From the NCBI GenBank assembly GCA_030836185.1, contig JAURQH010000004.1, forward strand, positions 1-56,143: DNA of 56,143 nucleotides, in the 5' to 3' direction. The translations under genes were made by a program, and so were the position numbers. The DNA comes from Planctomycetota bacterium (GTDB lineage: Bacteria; Planctomycetota; Planctomycetia; Planctomycetales; Planctomycetaceae). The stretch's first letter is position 1. Each line of letters starts with the position of its first letter. Positions 1 through 7,203 of the stretch are shown here, in pieces. The notes under the pieces were generated by a model. It saw only the letters and a list, made by a program, of their open reading frames with translations, ran no database searches and had not been told where the DNA came from.

Positions 1-303
1 GACAAACGACGCAAACGCTGCCGTCTGTTGTACGACAGAGCGGCAGACAGTGAGCCGTTGCGTACACGATTGAAACAGCGCGGCGTGCGGTTGATTGCTC
101 CGTATCGCCGTTTCAAGAATCGGCCTGCGAAAAAGCTGAGTCGATGGGCGACGAAGCATTACGGTATTCGCTGGAAAGTGGAACGCACCTTCGCTTGGTT
201 GAAGTATCTGCGGCGATTGGCGATGCGTTGGGAGTATCATGCTTATTTGTTTGAAGGATTCTGGCAACTCGGCTGCGTGTTCACTATCCTCAAAGGGTTA
301 TAG
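1..303 (+). CDS. IS5-type transposase, C-terminal part (5' end outside window)
   Basis: The reading frame is open from the first base, so this is the 3' end of a longer gene. The 100 visible residues carry the C-terminal signature of IS5-family (IS427-like) DDE transposases: a basic stretch, then WKVERTFAWL with the catalytic Glu in VER, followed by a YLRRLAMRWE-type helix. It would catalyse cut-and-paste transposition. The stop lies at the right end of the element. The sequence just past it (about 301-316) reads, on the other strand, as a GAGCCTGTCCTATAA-type terminus that also supplies the last codons of the neighbouring SUKH-like gene. Only this end is visible, so whether the element is complete cannot be judged. 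Confidence 0.85.
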   Translation, partial: DKRRKRCRLLYDRAADSEPLRTRLKQRGVRLIAPYRRFKNRPAKKLSRWATKHYGIRWKVERTFAWLKYLRRLAMRWEYHAYLFEGFWQLGCVFTILKGL

Positions 304-313
304 GACAGGCTCT
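1..313 (+). mobile_element. Right end of an IS5-family insertion sequence
   Basis: The transposase terminates at 303 and the element end is inferred within about 10 bases of it, because the opposing SUKH-like protein departs from its family pattern exactly there (after LLEQP). The left end and target-site duplication are outside the window, so the exact boundary is an inference. Confidence 0.6.
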
Positions 314-564
314 GGCTGTTCAAGGAGATCCTTTGAATCTCTAACACACCATAATGCTGCATAACCTCCACTGCCATCTTGCCCGAATATTAAATATTCA
401 TTGCCATCAAGAGATAAATTTCCTGTCCATGCTTTAATCCATTCCGCGGTTTCTTCTTTCGAATAAAACTCATCGAACGGTTCAAAATCTATCCCATCTC
501 CATCAGCATAATCAATTTTAATAGCGTGTAATCTCGTCAATAGTTCTGGAAATACTCTTTCCAT
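298..564 (-). pseudogene. SUKH (SMI1/KNR4)-like protein, C-terminus cut off by the IS
   Basis: The 88-residue product contains FEPFDEFYSKEET and a block running from DGNEYLIFGQDGSGG to AALW, then LLEQP. This is the pattern of the SMI1/KNR4 (SUKH) superfamily, many members of which are immunity proteins for polymorphic toxins. Family members normally continue for several tens of residues after the LLEQP strand. Here the last four codons (E-P-V-L) and the stop come from the terminus of the adjacent insertion sequence. The N-terminal part looks intact and starts with ATG at 564. No toxin gene is seen nearby, so an immunity role is only a family-based suggestion. The truncated product is probably non-functional. 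Confidence 0.65.
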
Positions 565-936
565 CTTAGATCTCCGATTGTGTGTAGGTTAGAGGCCCAA
601 AACCACTCTCTTCGATTTTGTTATGAACCTCTTGCTGCATCTTCTAAATGCAGTCTTAGCTGAGCAATGAGTGTTTCAAAAATGGGGTCGGGATCGCAAA
701 TTAATGGAGTGGCAGCGTAGAATCCAACAAAATTTGTGTCATGTAAAGACCGACGAAGATTTGCAGTGGTTTCTCAGATTGGGCCCACACTTCCACGAGA
801 ATTTCGGAAACAGATGTTGCAACGACTCCGAAACCGAAAAGAGGCGAGTCAACAATACCACTTACATCTACCGTGATGTGTGCAATATCGGTGGCGGATA
901 TTCTGTCGCTGGAATGAGTATTTCGCCTTGACAATG
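565..936. other. Intergenic stretch without a supported gene
   Basis: About 370 bases lie between the SUKH-like remnant and the methyltransferase promoter. Two overlapping opposite-strand open frames (671-931 and 701-940) show no recognisable domain. The right end carries the methyltransferase promoter. Confidence 0.5.
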
Positions 937-955
937 CCACAAATATGTAGACAAT
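928..955 (+). promoter_or_regulatory. Putative sigma-70 promoter of the methyltransferase gene
   Basis: TTGACA at 928-933 is a perfect -35 hexamer. GACAAT at 950-955 matches four of six -10 positions with a 16-nt spacer. Transcription would begin near 961, only a few bases before the ATG at 964, and no Shine-Dalgarno is visible, which suggests a leaderless or nearly leaderless mRNA. The octamer GACAATGC occurs twice here, 20 bp apart (930 and 950). Confidence 0.45.
937..953 (+). promoter_or_regulatory. Operator-like motif at the methyltransferase promoter (copy 1)
   Basis: This 17-mer matches the copy at 2316-2332, upstream of the controller gene, at 15 of 17 positions. Both contain the palindromic core TGTAGACA (TGT-N2-ACA). 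It overlaps the spacer and -10 region and ends 10 nt before the start codon. It is likely bound by the HTH domain of the methyltransferase or by the controller protein. Confidence 0.5.
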
Positions 956-963
956 GCGCCTCT

Positions 964-1869
964 ATGAGTAAGCTGCAAACTCACATCAAAAATGAACGAC
1001 AACGACTTGGGCTTTCCCAAGCTAAATTGGCAGAGCTTTCTAACACTCCACAACATTTGCTCTCTGCATTCGAGCTCGGAAACAGCGACCTGAACCCGGT
1101 GATGCTTGACTCGATCGAAGAAGTGTTATCTGACAATAAGGTTGTTGAGGAAGCCGCATCTCGCCGCAAGCGATACCAAACACATCAATACAAAAAAATT
1201 GAACACGTCAAAGAACGAGTACTGCGATCAACCCTCTCTGCGGGTAATCGTGAGTATCTGAAAGCCTTGCAAGAACTGGCCGAGAATCATGAGTCAATCC
1301 AAGATCGAAAAGTTCGTGCGATAAGTCTGTTTTCCGGCTGTGGAGGTTTTAGCCTGGGTTTTTCAGCAGCCGGTTTTGAGGTCGTTGGGTTCCTGGAGCT
1401 TGAGCAAGGCTTGCGGGAGATCTATCAGCAAAATTTCCCGAAAACCAAAAAGTTGGGAACCGATATCACACAGGTCACCCAAGAGTCACTTGAGTCCTTG
1501 GCCCACGAGATTGGTGATATTGACGTAATTCTTGGCGGCCCACCTTGTCAGGGGTTTAGTCTTTCAGGGAAACGCCATATTGATGACCCACGAAACAGTC
1601 TATTCCGTCATTACCTACGGTTTGTCGATGCCTTTCGCCCAAAAGTTGCCGTTCTTGAGAATGTTCGATTGCTCACCTCCATGAAGAGTCCGTCGGGTGG
1701 TTTCGTGAAGGATGAACTTGAGGCTGAGTTCAAACGTCATGGATATCTCATCAATCATTTCGTGATCAACGCGAAAGACTATGGAGTTCCACAACATCGA
1801 GAACGAGTGATTTTTGTTGCAGTTCGAGAAGAGTTGCTAACGGCACCCGTTGAAATCGCAGTCGCCTGA
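964..1869 (+). pseudogene. HTH-fused DNA (cytosine-5) methyltransferase, C-terminally truncated
   Basis: The 301-residue product joins an N-terminal XRE-like helix-turn-helix (about residues 5-60) to a C5-methyltransferase core. Visible motifs are I (SLFSGCGG, near residue 122), IV (GGPPCQGFS with the catalytic Cys, near 195), VI (ENV, near 232) and VIII (QHRER, near 277). The protein stops about 20 residues after motif VIII, so the target-recognition domain and motifs IX-X are missing and it should be unable to methylate. N-terminal HTH fusions of this type (M.EcoRII/M.SsoII-like) repress their own promoter, so the HTH may still act as a regulator. The ATG at 964 follows the promoter at 928-955; an in-frame upstream extension to 880 would swallow that promoter and was rejected. 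The gene faces the controller-restriction operon. Confidence 0.8.
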
Positions 1870-2093
1870 TCAATGCAGTTGAGACCTAGACTATTGCCAA
1901 CGTATTCTAAAAGCGATTGAGCTGGAGACCCAATGAATAAATGACCTTGGATGTGGGTCGGCACGTGAAGTGGAAATTCGAAGGAATTAATTGCATCCGT
2001 GACAGAATCTTCAAATTTATGACCCGCTTTACGACCGAGTGTTCCAGCCTGGATCTGAAGTGCATGATCTTCATCAATGGGCTGCAATGGCAC
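1779..2093 (-). pseudogene. Putative type II restriction endonuclease, N-terminal fragment
   Basis: This 104-codon frame starts with GTG at 2093, sharing one base with the TAG stop of the controller gene (TAGTG overlap), the coupling expected for a controller-restriction operon. Residues 8-70 look like real protein, including GTLGRKAGHKFED followed by an amphipathic stretch. The tail from about residue 72 (ATAIST onwards) is the antisense of the end of the methyltransferase gene and looks like read-through. The simplest reading is that the catalytic C-terminal part was lost in the same deletion that truncated the methyltransferase. I recognise no specific endonuclease family. The assignment rests on operon position and partly on its protein-like composition. 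Confidence 0.5.
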
Positions 2094-2305
2094 TATAACT
2101 CCTCAATCAGCTTTGATAATGAGATGCCGAGCCCTTCAGACAAACGCACCAAGTTGAGTAGCGATGGATTCCGTTTCCCTCTCTCGAGCATACTGATGTA
2201 AGTCCGGTCAAAATCGCATTGGTCTGCGAGTTTCTCTTGGGAATAACCGAGCAGCCCTCGTTGTTTTTTTATCGCAAGACCAAGCTTCTGAAGTGTTGAT
2301 GACAT
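2093..2305 (-). CDS. XRE-family controller (C) protein of a restriction-modification system
   Basis: This intact 70-residue protein is almost entirely one helix-turn-helix domain. It contains YSQEKLAD (helix 2), then the recognition helix and ERGKRNPSL and GLGISLSKL, the standard pattern of C proteins such as C.AhdI. These bind operators at their own promoter and time restriction-enzyme expression. ATG at 2305 was chosen over an upstream in-frame start at 2464 because it gives the canonical domain and follows a GGTGG sequence about 10 nt upstream. The gene is translationally coupled to the endonuclease fragment downstream. With both enzyme genes broken, this regulator is an orphan. Confidence 0.8.
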   Translation of the reverse strand: MSSTLQKLGLAIKKQRGLLGYSQEKLADQCDFDRTYISMLERGKRNPSLLNLVRLSEGLGISLSKLIEEL

Positions 2306-2315
2306 AGCACAAATT

Positions 2316-2332
2316 CCACCAAAATGTAGACA
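2316..2332 (+). promoter_or_regulatory. Operator-like motif upstream of the controller gene (copy 2)
   Basis: It matches the motif at 937-953 at 15 of 17 positions, including the full TGTAGACA core. It begins 10 nt upstream of the controller start codon, the same gap as at the methyltransferase, although its orientation relative to the gene is reversed. On the minus strand TACATT here could be the -10 element, so a bound protein would block transcription. Confidence 0.5.
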
Positions 2333-2517
2333 GAACAACCACGGACAATATGTCACGTATTGGCTGATATCGGTGACATAACGGCGATTGAGTTGTGAAT
2401 GCCGAATGATGTAAGGTAGAAAAATGGGCAGGTTTGCAAGCAGTTCTGCCGTCGGAGCTATCATCTAAGGCCAGGTTTCAAGGATGAATGCGGAGATTCA
2501 AGAAACCTACTGCGCAC

Positions 2518-2549
2518 AAAAAAAACCGCCCGCATTGGTTGCGGGAGGC
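2518..2549 (-). terminator. Rho-independent terminator downstream of tRNA-Gln
   Basis: On the minus strand a stem with arms CCCGC and GCGGG, extended by two more C-G pairs across a mismatch, closes a 7-nt loop. It is followed by eight T residues. It sits 13 nt after the tRNA 3' end, and it also separates the tRNA from the restriction-modification remnant. Confidence 0.85.
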
Positions 2550-2561
2550 TTGGAAACTGAA

Positions 2562-2632
2562 TTGCCCGACAAGGACTCGAACCTTGAATGCTTGGACCAA
2601 AACCAAGTGTGTTGCCATTACACCATCGGGCA
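2562..2632 (-). tRNA. tRNA-Gln (anticodon TTG)
   Basis: The minus strand folds as a complete cloverleaf. The acceptor stem is TGCCCGA with TCGGGCA plus discriminator A. The D-arm has GTGT/ACAC, the anticodon stem CTTGG/CCAAG with loop TTTTGGT (anticodon TTG, reading CAA), and the T-arm CAAGG/CCTTG with TTCGAGT in the loop. No CCA is encoded. The 3' end points towards the restriction-modification/IS island, the usual orientation for integration into a tRNA gene. Confidence 0.95.
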
Positions 2633-2868
2633 ATACCTGCCGAGGTCAGAGCGCGACACCCCGCAAGTACCAATATCTTAGAAAATCTGTCTCACTCTGG
2701 CAACCCGGAGAAGCCCCCATCTGGAAGAGCCCGTAAAACCGGCCAGACTCTCTTTTTGCAGACATAAACCACCGCTTAATGGTTCGCGACCACTGCGCAA
2801 AGCCGTTACAATTTTGACGGTCTCCTGACCTTCCCAAAACTGCGTCAATTTTGAGATATACAAGCGCC

Positions 2869-3975
2869 ATGAAAGCTGTTGCCGTCAAACCGGGTACACC
2901 GAATTCTGTGCATTTACGTGACATCTCTGAACCGAAGCTCTCCGACATTCCCAACGGTCGAGGCGTGAAAGTGAAGGTTTTGAAGGTCGGCGTGGATGCG
3001 ACCGACCGCGAAATTAACGAAGCCCTCTACGGAAATGCACCGGACGGGGACGATTATCTGGTCATTGGACACGAATGTTTCGGAGTCGTCGAAGAGGTCG
3101 GCGAGAATGTGAAGCATGTCGAGCCGGGTGATTACGTCACTTGTACCGTGCGACGACCGGGTGGATCGATTTACGACAATATTGGACGTTCCGACATCAC
3201 CAGCGAAGAAGTGTATTACGAGCGGGGCATCAACCTGCTGCATGGGTTTATGACCGAATACTTCGTCGATGATGCCGAGTTCATCGTCAAGATGCCTCTC
3301 AAGCTGAAGCATCTGCACGTCCTTGCGGAGCCGATGAGTTGTGCGGCGAAGGCCGTCCAGCAAGCTTATGATGCCCAACGCCGGTTACAAGTTTGGGAAC
3401 CGAAGTTGGCCTATGTCATGGGGGCTGGTCAAATTGGCCTTCTGGCCACTTTGATCTTGAAGCTGCGGGGACTGGAAGTCTACACGATGGCTCGCTCACC
3501 GGGGCCACACCTGAAACAAGAGATCGTCGAATCGCTCGGGGCCAAATACATCAGTACCTCGGAAACAACTCCCGAAGAACTGACCGCCCAACTCGGCAGA
3601 CGACCCGACATCATCGTCGAATGCACGGGCAGCAGCAAGATGGCGTTCAAGTCGATGGAACTGATCGGACACAACGGCGTCGTGGTCTGGACCAGCATCA
3701 CGGGAGCAGACAACACAGTGGAAATTCCCGCCGATGCGATCAATTTGCACTGGGTGCTCGGCAACAAACTTCTGGTCGGTTCGGTGAACGCCAACTTCCG
3801 CCACTTTGAATTGGGGATTCAGGATCTCGCGTTGGGCGAACTCTCTTATCCCGGCGTGTTGGAAAAAATCCTGACGAACCCCGTTGATGGACTCGAAAAC
3901 TACGAAGAAATGATGCGGCTATTGGTGGAAGAAAAAGACGCTTTAAAAGTCTTCATCAACGTGGCTGATGAGTAA
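2869..3975 (+). CDS. Glucose 1-dehydrogenase-like zinc/MDR-family oxidoreductase
   Basis: The 368-residue protein has the GroES-like N-terminal half and Rossmann C-terminal half of medium-chain dehydrogenases. It resembles the archaeal-type glucose 1-dehydrogenases: VDATDRE, then [43 protein letters not shown], and the nucleotide-binding [10 protein letters not shown] near residue 185. Such enzymes oxidise glucose or related aldoses with NAD(P)+. The Cys-rich lobe that normally binds structural zinc after the RRP motif is present in length but has no cysteines, so only the catalytic zinc site is expected. ATG at 2869 (MKAVAV) gives the family N-terminus. It appears monocistronic, and the exact sugar substrate is not determinable. 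Confidence 0.8.
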   Translation: MKAVAVKPGTPNSVHLRDISEPKLSDIPNGRGVKVKVLKVGVDATDREINEALYGNAPDGDDYLVIGHECFGVVEEVGENVKHVEPGDYVTCTVRRPGGSIYDNIGRSDITSEEVYYERGINLLHGFMTEYFVDDAEFIVKMPLKLKHLHVLAEPMSCAAKAVQQAYDAQRRLQVWEPKLAYVMGAGQIGLLATLILKLRGLEVYTMARSPGPHLKQEIVESLGAKYISTSETTPEELTAQLGRRPDIIVECTGSSKMAFKSMELIGHNGVVVWTSITGADNTVEIPADAINLHWVLGNKLLVGSVNANFRHFELGIQDLALGELSYPGVLEKILTNPVDGLENYEEMMRLLVEEKDALKVFINVADE

Positions 3976-3998
3976 TTTGATTGGTCACTATTTGGTCA

Positions 3999-6353
3999 TC
4001 AATTCCCCACCGTCACCTTCGGGCCGGCGGCGGTTTGATTGTTCAGAAAAACCTCCCACTCTGCTTGCAAGCGATCGATGTCGCCGGTGGCTGAGAGTGT
4101 TTCTGCTCCACTGAGAGCGATCTGCAACGGGATGTCAAACTTCTGTAACAAGCCGAAACAAAACAGTTCGGGCATCTGATTGACGGCGAGATCTCGTTCG
4201 ATCACCTGCTTCAACGTGGCATAGCAATTGTGTAATTCGAGATGATTGGCCGATGTGGGTCGGCAGGCGGAGGCCACTAATGTCATCAACGATGTTCTCG
4301 GGCCATACGCGGCAATCGTCAGCTTTCGAGTGGGGAGAGTTCCATTGGCCCACTCGGCGATGGCGGCAATTTGAGACGCCTGCAAACCCAAATTTCGTTC
4401 ACCAATGGTGGCGACCAGGAGGCCGTAGAGATAGTCCCGCTTTGAGATCTTGGATTCCCCCAAATAAAACGGGTCGATGGCGAGAACACGCTGATCTTTC
4501 TCAATCGCCGAAGAAACGGCGTCAGCAACAGCACCGCGCCCATCATCGGCTAGAAGCATAACACATTCTGTCGGATTGCTGGCAGGGATGAATTCAGTCG
4601 CCGGTACGGTCCATAAGCCCCCCACGCGCAGCCACCAATGCTTGATTGTGATGCCGTCCGATTGTTCTTCCTTTTCGAGCAAGGCGTGGACATCGTAATC
4701 GTGAAAACTGACCGTTTTTCTTAACTCCTGTCGATGTTGTAGGAGCCAGGAACGGGGAGCTTCTCCCGGGGGCAACGGGTAAGCCGAAATCTCATCAGCC
4801 AAGGAAAGCGATAACTGATGAAAGTCGCTATTTTCCTCGGGGAGTGGGACGTTCAATTGTTCGGCGGTTTTAATTTCGTCAGCACATTCGATTTCCTCAG
4901 CCGAATAATCGGCGTCGAAGTTCGAATCTGTGATCGAAGTCAGCGTGAGAAGCTCTGACAACGGCACCTCACCATCAAGAGTGGGAATCGTCTTTTCAGC
5001 AAGTGATTCTGGTGTTTGTCCGTCGAAATGTCGGCTGACCAGGATGACCAAGTGAGGACGTTTGAGTGCCGGGTCTTGGGCTTTCATTTGACGGCGGACG
5101 TCGGCAAAAAGTCCGCTGGTTGTTTCCACATAAGGGAGAGCGTTCTTTCCGAGCAGTCGAGTTAATTGGGTTTGAGTGATTTCGTGCGTGGCCATCGCCT
5201 GCGCATTGAAATGGGCGACGACGGGTTGGAGGCCTCCGAAGAAATGATCGCCGATCATTTTGTATAACTGCTCGCGATTATCCTGCTCAAAGTTATGACT
5301 GCCGGGATCATGATTGACGTGCGTTCTGAGCCAGGCGCGTTTGTGATACAGATCGAAAAGTGGTGAGGCGGCTTGAACTAAGGGAGGTTGTGCATGTTCG
5401 GCTTTGAAGCAGCAGGCATCTTCCGAATTGTTCGTGAGCAATGTCGCGTGAGGCGCTCTCATCGCGGTCAACAAACTGTAATCGGCGACTGTCGCCAGAT
5501 CGGAGGGTGTTTGTTCGGAGTCACCCAAGTCAGATTGAAATCGTGCGCGTGTTTTGAAACTCGAATACCCGGCAACAGGGTTTGACAAAGTCACTCGATC
5601 ATCGATCCCACTGATGAAAATGGTTTGCCAACCACCTCCCGAGAGTCCGGCCACTCCCACACGGTTGGGATCTGCGTGCGGCTGTTGTAGAAGAATATCG
5701 AGCGCACGTTTCTGAGACAGATAATGGACGGCGATGCCGCTGGTGTCGCAGAGGTCCAACTGATTCATTTTGTAATGATTGAACCCGGGTGTGTTTAATT
5801 GTCCCATGCCGACCCATTCCAGATTCAACGAGATGATGCCTCGCTTTGCCTGATTGATGCAGCGTGTCTGTTTGTAGTCGGCGGCTTTTCCGTTTCTATC
5901 GTGTCCATTCACATTGAGAAACACGGGGACTTTCCCGGAGAGGTTTTTCGGTTCGTACAAAAGGGCGGGAATCCATAACCCGGGTACTGCTTCAAAGCGT
6001 AATTTGCGAATGCGATAGTCTTTCATATCGATCACGCTGACTTGCTCGAATGTGGTGGGAGTTTTTGCCCACTCTTGAGCGGCTCCACGCAGGACGACTT
6101 CTGTCATCAATCGCTGACGAGTCTGTTGAGCAAACAGTTCCCATTCCGGGACCGATTGAATTTCAGGAACGGGCAAGACCCGGCGCTCGGTGAATTCCTG
6201 AACTTCTTTGAGCGGTAACTCGGGATCGATCAGCCGGCGTTTCAATGCTGACTCGACAGGATCGACACTCTCGACATCATCGGGAGCAGTTTGTGCATAG
6301 AGCGAGGGAACAAGAACAAACAAGAGGAAGCAAAATCGAACCATCTTCATCAT
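3999..6353 (-). CDS. Secreted alpha/beta-hydrolase (acetyl xylan esterase-like), two-domain
   Basis: The 784-residue protein starts with a signal peptide (about residues 1-20, ending LYA). Residues 100-390 form an alpha/beta-hydrolase of the acetyl-xylan-esterase/7TM-like group: VFLNVNGHDRNGK, RGIISLNLEWVG, the nucleophile elbow GLSGGG with Ser238, and a late GSHNF segment that probably holds the catalytic His. The C-terminal half (about 550-784) looks like a second hydrolase-type fold (MLLADDGRG, LAIDPFYLGES) whose elbow position reads AYGPRTS, without a G-x-S-x-G. It may therefore be a non-catalytic duplicate. The substrate is probably a polysaccharide-linked ester in the periplasm, inferred from the family and the sulfatases in this window. 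The downstream neighbour converges. Confidence 0.7.
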   Translation of the reverse strand: MMKMVRFCFLLFVLVPSLYAQTAPDDVESVDPVESALKRRLIDPELPLKEVQEFTERRVLPVPEIQSVPEWELFAQQTRQRLMTEVVLRGAAQEWAKTPTTFEQVSVIDMKDYRIRKLRFEAVPGLWIPALLYEPKNLSGKVPVFLNVNGHDRNGKAADYKQTRCINQAKRGIISLNLEWVGMGQLNTPGFNHYKMNQLDLCDTSGIAVHYLSQKRALDILLQQPHADPNRVGVAGLSGGGWQTIFISGIDDRVTLSNPVAGYSSFKTRARFQSDLGDSEQTPSDLATVADYSLLTAMRAPHATLLTNNSEDACCFKAEHAQPPLVQAASPLFDLYHKRAWLRTHVNHDPGSHNFEQDNREQLYKMIGDHFFGGLQPVVAHFNAQAMATHEITQTQLTRLLGKNALPYVETTSGLFADVRRQMKAQDPALKRPHLVILVSRHFDGQTPESLAEKTIPTLDGEVPLSELLTLTSITDSNFDADYSAEEIECADEIKTAEQLNVPLPEENSDFHQLSLSLADEISAYPLPPGEAPRSWLLQHRQELRKTVSFHDYDVHALLEKEEQSDGITIKHWWLRVGGLWTVPATEFIPASNPTECVMLLADDGRGAVADAVSSAIEKDQRVLAIDPFYLGESKISKRDYLYGLLVATIGERNLGLQASQIAAIAEWANGTLPTRKLTIAAYGPRTSLMTLVASACRPTSANHLELHNCYATLKQVIERDLAVNQMPELFCFGLLQKFDIPLQIALSGAETLSATGDIDRLQAEWEVFLNNQTAAGPKVTVGN

Positions 6354-6573
6354 GGAATCATCTTTCGTCGAAATTCAATTCAGGCACTCTTTATATCAAT
6401 CAGCAAGCATTGATATGATCGTAAGGGAACGCACTGGTCGCTGAAAGAGGCTGTCTTGTTTTTCCTGACTTGCGAACGCCAATCGGGACGACTATTTTGA
6501 AGAGAGACTTGCGTCTTATCCACAATATCATTTGATTCCCCATCCACGGCTGGAATCAGCAAGGAGACATATC
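6354..6573. promoter_or_regulatory. Divergent intergenic region between hydrolase and redoxin genes
   Basis: It must contain both promoters. An AAGGAG Shine-Dalgarno at 6561-6566 sits 7 nt before the redoxin ATG. I saw no clear operator. Confidence 0.4.
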
Positions 6574-7167
6574 ATGGTCAAAACCGCTTCAACAATGCTC
6601 GAACTGGGAACATCGGCTCCTGATTTTTCTTTGCCTAATGTCGACGGTAATACGGTCTCTCTGGCGGATTTCAAGGAGAGCAAAGCGTTGCTGGTTGCGT
6701 TTGTCTGTAATCATTGTCCGTTCGTGATTCATCTGCGAGAAGAGTTTGTTCAGTTCGCGAAAGAGTATCAGGACAAAGGTGTTGCGGTCGTCGCCATCAG
6801 TTCCAATGATGTCGAAAACTACCCACAAGACAGCCCGGAAAAAATGAAAGAAGAAGCCGCCGAGCAAGGCTTCACTTATCCTTATCTTTACGATGGTGAT
6901 CAGTCAGTGGCTCAGGTTTATCAAGCGGCCTGCACGCCGGACCTCTTTCTGTTTGACGGCGATCAAAAGCTGGTTTATCGAGGACAGTTTGATAGCTCTC
7001 GCCCCGGTAATGGCATCCCCGTCACGGGTGAAGATTTGCGGGCGGCATGTGATGCGGTTCTGGCAGGAGAAGCAATACCCGAACCTCAAAAGCCCAGCAT
7101 TGGCTGTAACATCAAATGGATCGCCGGCAAAGAGCCGGCTTACTTCACCGGCCAATCGGCCGAGTGA
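6574..7167 (+). CDS. Thioredoxin-family protein (AhpC/TSA-type redoxin)
   Basis: The 197-residue protein has the peroxiredoxin/TlpA-like fold: APDFSLPNVDG near residue 12, the active-site segment FVCNHCPFV near 43-51 with a CxxC pair, and TPDLFLFD with the cis-Pro. Proteins with CNHCPFV are widespread planctomycete thioredoxin-like reductants of unknown partner. There is no signal peptide, so it is probably cytoplasmic. ATG at 6574 was chosen over an in-frame ATG at 6532 because a good AAGGAG ribosome-binding site lies 7 nt upstream. The gene converges with the LptF/G permease, leaving 36 nt between them. Confidence 0.85.
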   Translation: MVKTASTMLELGTSAPDFSLPNVDGNTVSLADFKESKALLVAFVCNHCPFVIHLREEFVQFAKEYQDKGVAVVAISSNDVENYPQDSPEKMKEEAAEQGFTYPYLYDGDQSVAQVYQAACTPDLFLFDGDQKLVYRGQFDSSRPGNGIPVTGEDLRAACDAVLAGEAIPEPQKPSIGCNIKWIAGKEPAYFTGQSAE

Positions 7168-7203
7168 ACTGCTTTCGATGTGAGCAGAGAATGGTCGCCC
7201 TAC

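Noticed and set aside
671-940. Two overlapping opposite-strand open frames (86 and 79 codons) upstream of the methyltransferase
   Set aside because: No domain, no ribosome-binding site, and they overlap each other and the methyltransferase promoter.
880-963. Upstream extension of the methyltransferase frame
   Set aside because: It would place the -35 box and operator inside the coding region; the HTH domain starts normally at the ATG at 964.
1941-2201. Rightward open frame opposite the controller and endonuclease genes
   Set aside because: Shadow of the leftward C-protein/endonuclease operon, with no domain.
2484-2954. Several open frames across the tRNA-Gln and its terminator
   Set aside because: They read through a structured RNA gene and show no protein family features.
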